Positions 30,519 through 39,858 of a DNA stretch of 64,000 nt are shown in pieces. Positions within the stretch are counted from its first letter, which is position 1. Each line of letters opens with the position of its first letter. The notes under the pieces are model-generated. The model made no database searches. It saw nothing but the letters and a program-made list of their open reading frames with translations, and was not told the origin of the DNA. Both the position numbers and the translations under genes were made by a program. The stretch comes from Brevundimonas sp. (GTDB lineage Bacteria > Pseudomonadota > Alphaproteobacteria > Caulobacterales > Caulobacteraceae): positions 297,114 to 361,113 of the forward strand of contig NZ_JAQSDK010000002.1 in NCBI RefSeq assembly GCF_029945885.1, in the 5' to 3' direction.

Positions 30519-32141
30519 ATGGCATTAAAAGTCGCCATTGTTGGCCGCCCCAATGTGGGCAAATCGACCCTGTTCAACAGGCTTGTCGGCAAGCGCCTCG
30601 CGCTGGTCGACGATCGCCCCGGCGTGACCCGTGACCGTCGCTATGCCGACGGCAATATCGGCGATTTCGATCTGACCCTGATCGATACCGCCGGCTATGA
30701 GGACATCACCGACGACAGTCTGGAATCGCGCATGCGCGAACAGACCGAGGCGGCGCTGGAAGACGGCGACCTGATCCTGTTCATGATGGACGCCCGCGAG
30801 GGCGTGACCGCCCTGGACCGGATCTTCGCCGAACGGCTGCGCAAACAGCACAAGCCCGTCATCCTGCTTGCCAACAAGTCCGAGAGCCGCGAAAGCGGCG
30901 GCGGCATCGGCGAGGCCTATGGCCTGGGCTTCGGTGAGCCTGTGCCGATCTCGGCCGAGCACGGCGAGGGTATGGCTGACCTCTATGCCGCCATCGTCAC
31001 GGCCTCGGCCGACATCTGGATCGAGGAGGTCGACGAGCCTGACAAGCCGATCCGTATCGCCATCATCGGCCGGCCCAATGCCGGCAAGTCGACCCTGGTG
31101 AACCGCCTGATCGGCGAGGACCGGCTGCTGACCGGCCCCGAGGCCGGGATTACCCGCGATTCCATCTCGGTCGACTGGCAGTACGAAGGCCAGAATATCC
31201 GTCTGGTCGACACGGCCGGCATGCGCCGCAAGGCCCGGGTCAACGAGAAGCTGGAGAAGCTGTCGGTCGCCGACACCATCCGCGCCATCACCTATGCCGA
31301 GGTCGTGGTCCTGGTCATGGACAAGGACGATGCCTTCGACACCCAGGACCTGCAGCTGGCCGACCTGGTCGAGCGCGAGGGCCGGGCCCTGGTCTATGTC
31401 GCCGCCAAATGGGACCTCGAGGAGGAACCCCAGGCCAGGCTGACCAAGCTCAGCCAGATGGCCGAGGACAAGCTGCCCCAGCTGCGCGGTTCGCCCTTTG
31501 TGGCCCTGTCGTCGCATTCCGGGCGCGGGGTCGAGCGGCTGATGCCGGCGATCCTCAAGGCGCACGCCACCTGGTCGGTCAAGGTCAAGACCAAGGACCT
31601 CAACACCTGGCTGGCCCTGGCCACCCAGAGGCATCCGCCCCCCGCCGTCGACGGCAAGCGGATCAAGCCGAAATACATGGCCCAGATCAAGGCGCGCCCG
31701 CCGACCTTCGTGTTGATGGCCAGCCGCGCCGCCTCGATGCCGGAACAGTACAAACGCTATCTGGTCAACAGCCTGCGCGAGAGCTTCGACCTGCCCGGGA
31801 CCCCGATCCGCCTCAACGTCAAGGCGGGGTCCGAGAACCCCTATGGCGAGGGCGGCTCCAAATCCGGTCCGGAACGCTTCACCGGCCCGGCCAAGACCGC
31901 GCCGCGTCGCATCAAGAAGTCCGAGGCTGCCGCCGACGCCCTGTCCAACCTGCCCGGCAAGGCGCTGGAGCAGAAGAAGACGCGCACGGCCAAGCCCCGG
32001 CCCCTGACCGGTCTGAAGTCCAGCTCGAACAAGAAGGCCGGCTCCAGCGTCGCGATCCAGAAGGGGGCCCGTGGCGGTGCCCGTCAGGTCTCGCGTTCGG
32101 GCCGCGTCCGCACCGGCCAGAAGCACGCCCCCAAGAAGTAG
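30519..32141 (+). CDS. der: Ribosome-associated GTPase Der (EngA)
   Basis: Tandem-GTPase needed for 50S maturation. Domain 1: GRPNVGKSTLFN (Walker A), DTAGYED, and NKSE. Domain 2: GRPNAGKSTLVN at about residue 184, DTAGMRRKARV. The C-terminal KH-like domain follows (HPPPAVDGKRIKPKYMAQIK). Length is 540, about 50 more than E. coli, because of a Lys/Arg-rich C-terminal extension. Odd: the G4 motif of domain 2 reads AAKWD at residues 295-299, where most family members have NKWD; see findings. It lies 32 bases after bamB. Confidence 0.95.
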   Translation: MALKVAIVGRPNVGKSTLFNRLVGKRLALVDDRPGVTRDRRYADGNIGDFDLTLIDTAGYEDITDDSLESRMREQTEAALEDGDLILFMMDAREGVTALDRIFAERLRKQHKPVILLANKSESRESGGGIGEAYGLGFGEPVPISAEHGEGMADLYAAIVTASADIWIEEVDEPDKPIRIAIIGRPNAGKSTLVNRLIGEDRLLTGPEAGITRDSISVDWQYEGQNIRLVDTAGMRRKARVNEKLEKLSVADTIRAITYAEVVVLVMDKDDAFDTQDLQLADLVEREGRALVYVAAKWDLEEEPQARLTKLSQMAEDKLPQLRGSPFVALSSHSGRGVERLMPAILKAHATWSVKVKTKDLNTWLALATQRHPPPAVDGKRIKPKYMAQIKARPPTFVLMASRAASMPEQYKRYLVNSLRESFDLPGTPIRLNVKAGSENPYGEGGSKSGPERFTGPAKTAPRRIKKSEAAADALSNLPGKALEQKKTRTAKPRPLTGLKSSSNKKAGSSVAIQKGARGGARQVSRSGRVRTGQKHAPKK

Positions 32142-32207
32142 GGCCATGTGCCGCTGGACACCGGGGGCTGCCACTATAGCGTGGCGGCACCCCGGAGGAG
32201 CCCGCTC

Positions 32208-32714
32208 ATGAGTCTGTCCCTGCTGATCGCCCTGCTGTTGCAGGCGGGCCCGGCCCATACCGCCGCGGCGGCGGTCGAGCCTGTCGATGACGGCAATCCC
32301 GCCTGCGTCAGGGACGGGACGACCATCGAGATGAACGCCTGTGCCTTCCAGGATCTGGAGCGCGAGACCGCGCGCATGGACCGGTATCTGGCCGCGGCGC
32401 GCCTCCGGGCGGCCGAAGGCGATGCGGAGTCGGCAACCTATGGCGAGCCGACACAGCGGCTGGCCTTCCTGGAGAAGAGCCAGGCGGCCTGGCTGGCCTA
32501 TGCCACGGTCGTCTGCGACGGCATCCATGATCAGTGGAAGGACGGGACCATCCGGACGGTCCTCTATCTGGGCTGCCAGATCGACATGACCCGGCAACGG
32601 ACCCATCGGGTGTGGTCGGACTATCTGACATTCTGGGATTCAACCCCGCCGGTCCTGCCCGAGCCCGTCCTGTCGGTGGCTGACGAAGCCGACGCCGCCG
32701 ACGCCGGTTCCTAG
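32208..32714 (+). CDS. LprI/DUF1311-type exported protein
   Basis: A 168-residue protein with a short signal peptide (LSLLIALLLQAGPAHTAAAA). The mature part has the LprI pattern: IEMNACAFQDLERETARMDR, then LEKSQAAWLAYATVVCD and a second Cys at GCQIDMTRQRTHRVW; the four Cys should form disulfides. LprI of mycobacteria inhibits lysozyme, but many members have unknown roles. I chose the ATG at 32208, with GGAGGAG 8 bases before it. Its stop shares CTAG with the convergent SDR gene. Confidence 0.82.
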   Translation: MSLSLLIALLLQAGPAHTAAAAVEPVDDGNPACVRDGTTIEMNACAFQDLERETARMDRYLAAARLRAAEGDAESATYGEPTQRLAFLEKSQAAWLAYATVVCDGIHDQWKDGTIRTVLYLGCQIDMTRQRTHRVWSDYLTFWDSTPPVLPEPVLSVADEADAADAGS

Positions 32715-33466
32715 ACCAGGGCCGCCACGCCCGGTCCCGACTTCCAGTCCCTGAATTTGACTTCCAGCGGCGGGGTCAGGTCGCCGCGGGCCAGTTCGAC
32801 GATCAGCGGACCGATCTCGGACGGGTGGGGCACATCCTGCGGATCTTCGCCCGGATAGGCCTGGGCCCGCAGCATGGTGCGCATCCGGCCCGGATCGACG
32901 ACGGCGGCGCGGATCGGGGTCGATTCAATCTCGTCGGCCCAGCATTTGATCAGGGCCTCGGCCCCGGCCTTGGTCGCGGCATACATGCCCCAGAAGGCCC
33001 TGGGCGCGGCGGCGACGCTGGTGGTCAGATAAATGGCCCGTCCGGCGTCCGAGACGCGCAGCAGCGGCTCCAGCGAACGGATCAGACGATAGATGGCGGT
33101 GAAATTGGTTTTCTCGACCTTGGCCCAGACGCGGGGGTCGGCGTGGCTGACCGGGGTCAGGCCCGAGGCTCCCATGGTCGCGGCCGCCTGGACCCAGATG
33201 TCCAGCCTGCCGAACCGTTCGAAGATGGCCCCGCCCAGCCGGTCGATGGCCCCGCCGTCGACGAGGTCGAACGGCACCAGGGTCGCGTGCTTGCCGGTGG
33301 CGGTATAGATGGCGTCATCCAGCTCTTCCAGCCCGCCCTCGGTGCGGGCGGTGGCCACGACATGGGCTCCGGCCTTCGCCAGGGCCAGGGCGGCTTCATA
33401 GCCGATGCCGCGCGAGGCCCCGACGACGAGGGCGATACGGTCTTTCAGGGGGAGATCAGCAGACAT
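32711..33466 (-). CDS. SDR-family oxidoreductase
   Basis: A 251-residue short-chain dehydrogenase/reductase. The cofactor site is LVVGASRGIGYEAALALA (Gly-rich); the catalytic triad is in TTSVAAAPRAFWGMYAATKAG, that is Ser-Tyr-Lys. Unlike typical members the usual NNAG stretch reads VQAAATMG, so the assignment of the Asn role is uncertain. The substrate is unknown. The ATG at 33466 follows a purine-rich stretch. Stop codon shared with the LprI-like gene. Confidence 0.9.
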   Translation of the reverse strand: MSADLPLKDRIALVVGASRGIGYEAALALAKAGAHVVATARTEGGLEELDDAIYTATGKHATLVPFDLVDGGAIDRLGGAIFERFGRLDIWVQAAATMGASGLTPVSHADPRVWAKVEKTNFTAIYRLIRSLEPLLRVSDAGRAIYLTTSVAAAPRAFWGMYAATKAGAEALIKCWADEIESTPIRAAVVDPGRMRTMLRAQAYPGEDPQDVPHPSEIGPLIVELARGDLTPPLEVKFRDWKSGPGVAALV

Positions 33467-33567
33467 GGGGCCTGATAGCGCGCGCCCGTGTCCGGGCAAA
33501 GACCTCGCGTCCATATGGCGCGAAGATCCGGGTCAGGACACGCGGGCGCGCCCTGACCGGTTTCGTC

Positions 33568-35073
33568 CTAGGCGGTCACCAGCAGCGACAGCTGGCGATA
33601 GGTGACGTCGCGGCCGCCCTGTTCGATTTCGCGATCCAGCAGGCGGGTCGGATAGTCGCCGGTGAAATAGTGGTCGGTGAACTGCGGATTGTCCGCGTCG
33701 CGCGGGCCGGCCCCCATCGCATTGTACAGGCCGTCGACCGACAGGAAGCCCAGGGAGTCGACCTCCAGGTGGGCCCGCATCTCCTCCAGCGTCATGTTGG
33801 CGGCGATCAGCTGGTCCCGCTCGGGCATGTCGATGCCATAGAAGTCCGGATACAGGATCGGCGGGCTGGCCGATCGCAGATGCACCTCGGTCGCCCCGGC
33901 GGCCCGCACGGCCCGGACCAGTTTGACCGAGGTGGTGCCGCGCACGATCGAATCGTCGATCAGCACGACCCGCTTGCCCTCCAGCACCGAGCGGTTGGGG
34001 CTGTGCTTCATGCGCACCCCCTTCTGACGGGCCCCCTGGCTGGGCTGGATGAAGGTGCGGCCCAGATAGTGGCTGCGGATGATGCCCATCTCATAGGGGA
34101 TGCCGCTTTCACGGGCATAGCCCAGGGCCGCCGGCACGCCGGAGTCGGGCACCGGCACCACGACATCGGCCTCGACCGCGTGCTCGCGCGCCAGGCCTTC
34201 GCCCATCCGCTTGCGCACGCCGTACACCGAACGGCCGTTCACGATGCTGTCGGGCCGCGAGAAATAGACATACTCAAACAGGCAGGGCCGGGCGGCGCGG
34301 GCCGGGAAGGGCTTGAGCGAGCGCAGGCCGTCCTTGTCGATGACCACGACCTCGCCGTGCTCGACGTCACGCACGAAGGTGGCCCCGATGGTGTCCAGAG
34401 CGCAGGTCTCCGACGCCAGCACCCAGGCCTCGCCGATCTTGCCCAGCACCAGAGGGCGGATGCCCAGGGCGTCGCGGGCCCCGATCATCTTCTTGCTGGT
34501 CTGGGCGACGAGGGCATAGCCGCCCTCGATCCGGGCCAGGGCATCGATGAAACGGTCGACGATCCGCGCCTTACGGGAGCGGGCGATCAGATGCAGGATC
34601 ACCTCGGAGTCCGAGGTCGACTGGAAGATCGATCCTTCCGAGACCAGCTGGTTCCGCAGGAACAGGAAATTGGTCAGGTTGCCGTTGTGACCGAGGGCGA
34701 TTCCGCCGGAGTCGAGATCGGCGAACATCGGCTGGATATTGCGCAGGAAGGATCCGCCCGCGGTCGAATACCGGGTGTGGCCCACAGCCGCCGTGCCCGG
34801 CATCCGTTTCGGCAGGTCGGTGCCACCAAAGGCGTCGCCGACCAGGCCCTGATGGCGTTCGGTATGGAAATGTTCCTCGTGCACGCTGGCGATGCCGCAG
34901 GCTTCCTGGCCGCGATGCTGCAGGGCGTGCAGGCCCAGGGCGACGATGGCGGCGGCACCGTCGGGTTCGGCACCCCAGACGCCACAGACACCGCACTCAA
35001 GACGCGGGCGATCATCATCCGGATCGCGATGGTGGTCGCGATGGACGACGGGATCGGCAATCTGGTGGCGCAT
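33568..35073 (-). CDS. purF: Amidophosphoribosyltransferase
   Basis: First step of purine synthesis: PRPP plus glutamine to phosphoribosylamine. 501 residues. A ~26-residue leader ends just before CGVCGVWGAEPDG; in the family the propeptide is removed to expose the N-terminal Cys nucleophile. HNGNLTNF and HLIARSR belong to the amidotransferase, and VVLIDDSIVRGTTS is the PRPP-binding loop. The leader here is His/Asp-rich (VVHRDHHRDPDDDRPRLE), so the true start may lie further in. Transcribed after cvpA with 26 bases between, the enteric cvpA-purF order. Confidence 0.95.
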   Translation of the reverse strand: MRHQIADPVVHRDHHRDPDDDRPRLECGVCGVWGAEPDGAAAIVALGLHALQHRGQEACGIASVHEEHFHTERHQGLVGDAFGGTDLPKRMPGTAAVGHTRYSTAGGSFLRNIQPMFADLDSGGIALGHNGNLTNFLFLRNQLVSEGSIFQSTSDSEVILHLIARSRKARIVDRFIDALARIEGGYALVAQTSKKMIGARDALGIRPLVLGKIGEAWVLASETCALDTIGATFVRDVEHGEVVVIDKDGLRSLKPFPARAARPCLFEYVYFSRPDSIVNGRSVYGVRKRMGEGLAREHAVEADVVVPVPDSGVPAALGYARESGIPYEMGIIRSHYLGRTFIQPSQGARQKGVRMKHSPNRSVLEGKRVVLIDDSIVRGTTSVKLVRAVRAAGATEVHLRSASPPILYPDFYGIDMPERDQLIAANMTLEEMRAHLEVDSLGFLSVDGLYNAMGAGPRDADNPQFTDHYFTGDYPTRLLDREIEQGGRDVTYRQLSLLVTA

Positions 35074-35099
35074 CGTGGCTCCGATGGTCCGGGAAGCGG

Positions 35100-35693
35100 C
35101 TAGGGGGCGGTGCCGCGCGGGGTATGCCCTGTTTGGGGCGGGGGCAAGGCTTGGGAGGCGGAAAACCCCTCATGAACGGAGGAATTGATCACCGGGGTCA
35201 GGGCGTCAGCCCCGCGCCCGATGCCGGGCAGGACGATCTGGATCACGCGCGCGGCCCCGGCGCTGACCGGATACAGCATGGCCTGGGTCAGCCAGCGCGG
35301 GGTCGCCTCGCCCGGCATGGCGGCGACGACGACCAGATGAATCGCCCCCAGCAGCACCAGCGACCGGGCCGCACCGACGAAGACGCCGAGGAAACGATCG
35401 AGCCCGCCCAGCTGCGGATGGGCCTGGGCCCGTTTCGACAGGGCCGAGCCGAAGATGCGGATGCCGAAATAGACCAGCAGGAAGGAGGCGATGGCCGCGG
35501 CGATCGCGCCGGCCCAGTCGGGATCGATCAGGGAGCGGCCGATCGGGGTGGTGAAGGGCAGGGCCACCAGGGCCAGGAAGGCCGCCAGCACGAAGCTCAG
35601 CAGGGTGATGATTTCGCGCGTCGCCCCACGCACCCATCCGGCCGCGGCCGAGGCGAGGATCACGAGTAGGGCGAGAGCGTCAAAGCCGGTCAC
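35100..35693 (-). CDS. cvpA: CvpA family membrane protein
   Basis: A 197-residue protein with about four membrane segments (ALALLVILASAAAGWVRGAT at the N-terminus, then GAIAAAIASFLLVYFGIRIF and SLVLLGAIHLVVVAAM). It carries the CvpA pattern of a first segment followed by RGATREIITLLSFVLAAF. In E. coli CvpA is linked to colicin V production and recently to envelope stress resistance. It is immediately upstream of purF. Confidence 0.88.
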   Translation of the reverse strand: MTGFDALALLVILASAAAGWVRGATREIITLLSFVLAAFLALVALPFTTPIGRSLIDPDWAGAIAAAIASFLLVYFGIRIFGSALSKRAQAHPQLGGLDRFLGVFVGAARSLVLLGAIHLVVVAAMPGEATPRWLTQAMLYPVSAGAARVIQIVLPGIGRGADALTPVINSSVHEGFSASQALPPPQTGHTPRGTAP

Positions 35694-35720
35694 GCGGTCG
35701 GTCGATCCTCGGGTGGGGGG

Positions 35721-37097
35721 TTACTGAAGACCTTCATAGCGGTTTTGCGAGATTCGATCGACCGCTTCCGTCAATCGCGTCACCGAGGTCACCGCCACCC
35801 CGCCGCCCTTGACCGTCAGAGGCGGGGTCAGGGCGTTGTCGAAGCCCAGTTTGCGCGCCTCGCGCAAGCGCGCCTCGGCCCGGCCGACCGCCCGAACCTC
35901 ACCCGACAGGCTGATTTCACCGAACACGACACAGCCCTGGGGCAGGGGCTTGTCGGTGGCCGAGGAGATCAGGGCCGCGGCCGCCGCGAGATCGGCGGCG
36001 GGTTCGTTGATCCGCAGACCCCCGGCGACGTTCAGATAGATGTCCTGGTCCCCGAAGCCGAAGCCGCAGCGCGCCTCCAGCACGGCCAGCACCATGGCCA
36101 GTCGCCCGGTGTCCCAGCCGACCACCGCCCGGCGCGGCGTGCCATAGGCCGATTTCGACACCAGGGCCTGCATCTCGACCAGCACAGGCCGCGAGCCCTC
36201 GATCCCGGCGAAGACGGCGGCCCCGGGGGCGCGGTCCTTGCCCTCGCCCAGGAACAGGGCCGACGGATTGCTGACCTCGCGCAGTCCGGTGTCACCCATC
36301 TCGAACACCCCGATCTCGTCGGTGGCCCCAAATCGGTTCTTGCCGGCGCGCAGGATGCGGAACGGATAGCCGCGCTCGCCCTCGAAGCTCAGCACGGCGT
36401 CGACCATATGTTCGACCACGCGTGGTCCGGCGACCTGACCGTCCTTGGTCACATGACCCACCAGCACCACGGCGACGCCGTGCGACTTGGCCAGCCGCAC
36501 CATCTCCCCGGCGCAGGCGCGGACCTGGGTCACCGAGCCGGGCCCGGCCTCATGGGCGTCGGACCACAGGGTCTGGATCGAATCGACGATGACGATGTCG
36601 AATTTCTCGCGCTTCAACGTACCCAGGATGTCGCGCAGGGCCGTGGCCGAGGCCAGTTCGACCGGGGCCTTGGACAGGCCCATCCGCTTGGCCCGGGCCC
36701 GGATCTGCTCGATCGCCTCCTCGCCGGAAATATAGGCGACCCGGGCCCCCTTCAGCGCCGCCCGACCGGCCACGTCCAGCAGCAGGGTCGATTTGCCGAC
36801 GCCAGGATCACCGCTCAGCAAGATGGCCGAGCCGGGCACGACCCCGCCGCCGCAGACCCGGTCGAACTCCTTGACCCCGGTGACGATGCGCGCCGGCTCG
36901 GGCGTGTCCGACTGCAGGGTTTCGAATTGCAGGCCCCGGGTCCGGGCGCTGCTGACCGCCTTCATCGCGCCGGGCGGGGCCGCGCGGCTCTCCTCGACGA
37001 TACAGTTCCACTGGTTACAGGCCCCGCACTGGCCGGCCCACTTGCCGTGGACCGCCCCGCAGGACTGACAAACATAGATCGCACCGTCTCTGGCCAT
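35721..37097 (-). CDS. radA: DNA repair protein RadA
   Basis: ATPase that promotes branch migration in recombination. 458 residues in the standard order: C4 zinc finger YVCQSCGAVHGKWAGQCGAC, Walker A GDPGVGKSTLLLD, the RadA signature KNRFGATDE, and the C-terminal Lon-like domain (MQALVSKSAYGTPRRAV). It lies 27 bases upstream of cvpA on the same strand, so it may be in the same transcript, and ends with SQNRYEGLQ. Confidence 0.97.
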   Translation of the reverse strand: MARDGAIYVCQSCGAVHGKWAGQCGACNQWNCIVEESRAAPPGAMKAVSSARTRGLQFETLQSDTPEPARIVTGVKEFDRVCGGGVVPGSAILLSGDPGVGKSTLLLDVAGRAALKGARVAYISGEEAIEQIRARAKRMGLSKAPVELASATALRDILGTLKREKFDIVIVDSIQTLWSDAHEAGPGSVTQVRACAGEMVRLAKSHGVAVVLVGHVTKDGQVAGPRVVEHMVDAVLSFEGERGYPFRILRAGKNRFGATDEIGVFEMGDTGLREVSNPSALFLGEGKDRAPGAAVFAGIEGSRPVLVEMQALVSKSAYGTPRRAVVGWDTGRLAMVLAVLEARCGFGFGDQDIYLNVAGGLRINEPAADLAAAAALISSATDKPLPQGCVVFGEISLSGEVRAVGRAEARLREARKLGFDNALTPPLTVKGGGVAVTSVTRLTEAVDRISQNRYEGLQ

Positions 37098-37180
37098 GAC
37101 CCCGACTTACAGGAGTCGGTCGCGGTGGGGCAGGGGGCGGAAACGGGCTGCGTCCGATATTGACGCGGGCGGTGTGCGGA

Positions 37181-38218
37181 TCAGCCGCTATAGACCCGCG
37201 GCACGCGCGGGGTAACCGAGGTCAGCAGTTCATAGGCGATGGTCCCGGCCGCGGTCGCGGCCTCGTCCAGCGAGCGGTTGGCCCCGAACAGTTCGGCGCG
37301 GTCGCCGACGGCCACGTCCGTACCGGTGACGTCGACGGCGATGACGTCCATCGACACCCGTCCCACAATCGACCGCAAGGCACCGCCCAGCCAAACCGCG
37401 CCCCAGGGACTGGTGCTGCGCAACACCCCGTCGGCATAGCCGGCGGCGCAGACGGCGATCCGTCGGGGCGTCTCGGCCCGGAAGCCCTGCGAATAGCCGA
37501 CGCTTTCGCCGACCGGGACATCCCGCACCTGCAGCACCTCGGCCATGAAGGTGGCGACGGCCTTCAGCCGGGCGTCGGGACGACCTTCAGGACCACTGCC
37601 GTACAGGCTGATCCCCGGTCGCACCGCGTCGAAGCCGAAGTCCGGCCCGAGGAAGACGCCGCCCGAATTGGCGAATGACCGGACCACGCCGGGATAGCGC
37701 TGCACCGCCGTGGCGAAGGCGTCGCGCTGCTGGCGGTTCATCGGCGTGTCCGGGGTGTCGGCGCAGGCGAGATGGCTCATGACCAGACCGAGGCCGGGGA
37801 AGGGCTCAGGGGCCTCCTCGGGGCGGAAGCCCAGCCGGTTCATGCCGGTGTCGATCTGCAGGCCACAGGCCCCGCCGCCCGCTGCCCGCCAGGCCGCCAG
37901 CTGATCGCCGTGATTCAGGATCGGACTCAGCCCGGCGGCGATCAGGGCCGGGGCCCCGTCGCCGACGCAACCGTCCAGTACGTGAATGACCGGCTCCGGC
38001 CCGAGGGCCTCGCGCAGGGCGAAGCCGCCGCTGGCCCGGGCGACGAAGAAGGTTCGCGCCCCTTCGGCCATCAACCGCCGCGCCACCGGTATTGCCCCCA
38101 ACCCGTAGGCATCGGCCTTGACCACCGGATGGACCGGCACGCGGGCAATGGCTTCGAGCGCATGGAAATTGTGCGCAAGCGCGTTCAGGTCGACGGAAAG
38201 CGTGGCGAGGGAGGGCAT
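37181..38218 (-). CDS. alr: Alanine racemase
   Basis: PLP enzyme that makes D-alanine for the cell wall. 345 residues. The PLP Lys is in HPVVKADAYGLGAIPVA; the C-terminal sheet has the second-base Tyr in GYSQGFRAETPRRIAV (where the usual motif is also a Tyr after Ser/Gly-Val) and AAGYADGVLRSTSPW, and SIVGRVSMDVIAVDV. The start is uncertain: ATG at 38218 is preferred, and a GTG at 38254 would add 12 residues. No clear ribosome site precedes either. It lies 51 bases after the end of dnaB. Confidence 0.92.
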   Translation of the reverse strand: MPSLATLSVDLNALAHNFHALEAIARVPVHPVVKADAYGLGAIPVARRLMAEGARTFFVARASGGFALREALGPEPVIHVLDGCVGDGAPALIAAGLSPILNHGDQLAAWRAAGGGACGLQIDTGMNRLGFRPEEAPEPFPGLGLVMSHLACADTPDTPMNRQQRDAFATAVQRYPGVVRSFANSGGVFLGPDFGFDAVRPGISLYGSGPEGRPDARLKAVATFMAEVLQVRDVPVGESVGYSQGFRAETPRRIAVCAAGYADGVLRSTSPWGAVWLGGALRSIVGRVSMDVIAVDVTGTDVAVGDRAELFGANRSLDEAATAAGTIAYELLTSVTPRVPRVYSG

Positions 38219-38269
38219 GATTGGGTTATGGCGCAACTTTTGTGCAGCGCACACCGGAAAATGTCGAAC

Positions 38270-39757
38270 CTATTCGGGGATGTCGCGGAAATTCGAATAG
38301 CGGCCGTCCTTGGCCAGGTTGCCGAACCGGGTGGTGTCGGCGTCGAAGCTCAGCTTGACGATGCCGATCGGACCGTGGCGCTGCTTGCCGATGACGACCT
38401 CGGCCTGGTGCTGCAGGATGTCCATGTCCTCCTGCCATTTCAGATGTTCCTCGGTGCCCTCGCGCGGCTCGGTCCGGCCCAGGTAGTAGCTCTCGCGATA
38501 GACGAACATCACACAGTCGGCGTCCTGCTCGATCGAGCCGGATTCGCGCAGGTCGGACAGCTGCGGCCGCTTGTCCTCGCGGTTCTCGACCTGACGCGAC
38601 AGCTGCGACAGGGCCAGGATGGGCACGTTCAGCTCCTTGGCCAGGGCCTTGAGGCCACCGGTGATCTCCGACACCTCCTGCACCCGGTTGCGCTGGTTGT
38701 TGCCGTCGCCGACGGTGATCAGCTGCAGATAGTCGATGATGATCAGGTCCAGGCCCTGTTCGGCCCGTTTCAGCCGTCGCGCCCGCGCCGCCAGCTTGGA
38801 GATGGCCAGGCCGCCGGTGGCGTCGATATACAGCGGGCTCTCGCCGATCTCGATCGCGGCGTCGCGCACCTTGCCGAAGTCCGAGGCGTCGATCTCGCCC
38901 TTTCTCAGCCGGTCCGACGACACGCCCGAGGCATCGGCCAGGATCCGCATGGCCAGCTGTTCGGCGCTCATTTCCAGCGAGAAGAAGGCCACGACCCCGC
39001 CGTTGACCGTCTTGCGGCCCTCCGGCGTCGGCTCCCAGCGATAGTTGCGGGCAATGTTGAAGGCGATGTTGGTCGCCAGCGCCGTCTTGCCCATCGACGG
39101 ACGGCCGGCCAGGATCAGCAGGTCGGACGGGTACAGACCCCCCAGCTTCTGGTCCAGATCGTCCAGCATCGTGGCCAGGCCGGCCAGTTTGCCGTCGCGC
39201 TGGTAGGCCTCGCCGGCCATCTGGACAGCCCCGGCCAGGGCGGTGGAAAAGCTGACGAAACCCGACGACGGCTTGCCGGTCTCGGCCAGGGAATACAGCG
39301 ACTGTTCGGCCTGCTCGATCTGGTCGATGGCGGCCCGCTCGGGATCGGGGGCCTCCTTCATGATGTCGCCGCCGATACGGATCAGGTCGCGACGCAGGGC
39401 CAGATCATAGACGACCCGCGCATAGTCGGCGGCATTGGCCGCGGGCGGAGCCCGGTCGACCAGGTCGGCCAGATAGCGCAGACCGCCGAACTCGGCGAAG
39501 GCCGGATCCTGTTTGAACCGCTCCATCAGAATGGTCGGCTCGGCCAGCATGCCCTGGCGGATATGGTCCTCGATGGCGTCGAACAGCCGGTTGTGGAACG
39601 GCTCGTAGAAATGCGACCCGCGCAGCCGGTCCGACAGCCGTTCGAACACCGCATTGTCGAACATCAGCGAGCCCAGCAGCGCCTGCTCGGCCTCCAGGTT
39701 GTGCGGCAGGGACGAAATCGACGCTGTGTCGGCGGAGAAGGGGGCGAAGGCGTTCAT
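38270..39757 (-). CDS. dnaB: Replicative DNA helicase
   Basis: Hexameric helicase that unwinds DNA ahead of the replisome. 495 residues: N-terminal helical domain (LPHNLEAEQALLGSLMFDNA), linker, and the RecA-like ATPase with Walker A GRPSMGKTALATNIAF, Walker B LIIIDYLQLITVGD, and the later QLSRQVENREDKRPQLSDLR. The C-terminus PIGIVKLSFDADTTRFGNLA is typical. The start is at 39757. It precedes alr and is separated from the small exported gene by about 100 bp. Confidence 0.97.
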   Translation of the reverse strand: MNAFAPFSADTASISSLPHNLEAEQALLGSLMFDNAVFERLSDRLRGSHFYEPFHNRLFDAIEDHIRQGMLAEPTILMERFKQDPAFAEFGGLRYLADLVDRAPPAANAADYARVVYDLALRRDLIRIGGDIMKEAPDPERAAIDQIEQAEQSLYSLAETGKPSSGFVSFSTALAGAVQMAGEAYQRDGKLAGLATMLDDLDQKLGGLYPSDLLILAGRPSMGKTALATNIAFNIARNYRWEPTPEGRKTVNGGVVAFFSLEMSAEQLAMRILADASGVSSDRLRKGEIDASDFGKVRDAAIEIGESPLYIDATGGLAISKLAARARRLKRAEQGLDLIIIDYLQLITVGDGNNQRNRVQEVSEITGGLKALAKELNVPILALSQLSRQVENREDKRPQLSDLRESGSIEQDADCVMFVYRESYYLGRTEPREGTEEHLKWQEDMDILQHQAEVVIGKQRHGPIGIVKLSFDADTTRFGNLAKDGRYSNFRDIPE

Positions 39758-39858
39758 CGGTTAACGCTTAGCCTTCCGGTGCGACGGAAGCGGACGGAAA
39801 AGTCCGTCCCGGTCCAGATGAACGGGGACACCTCTGTGGACGGTCCGGTTCGGGCCGG

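Noticed and set aside
30525..32606. A 693-codon minus-strand frame covering der
   Set aside because: Antisense to a complete Der with both GTPase domains; no motif in the antisense product.
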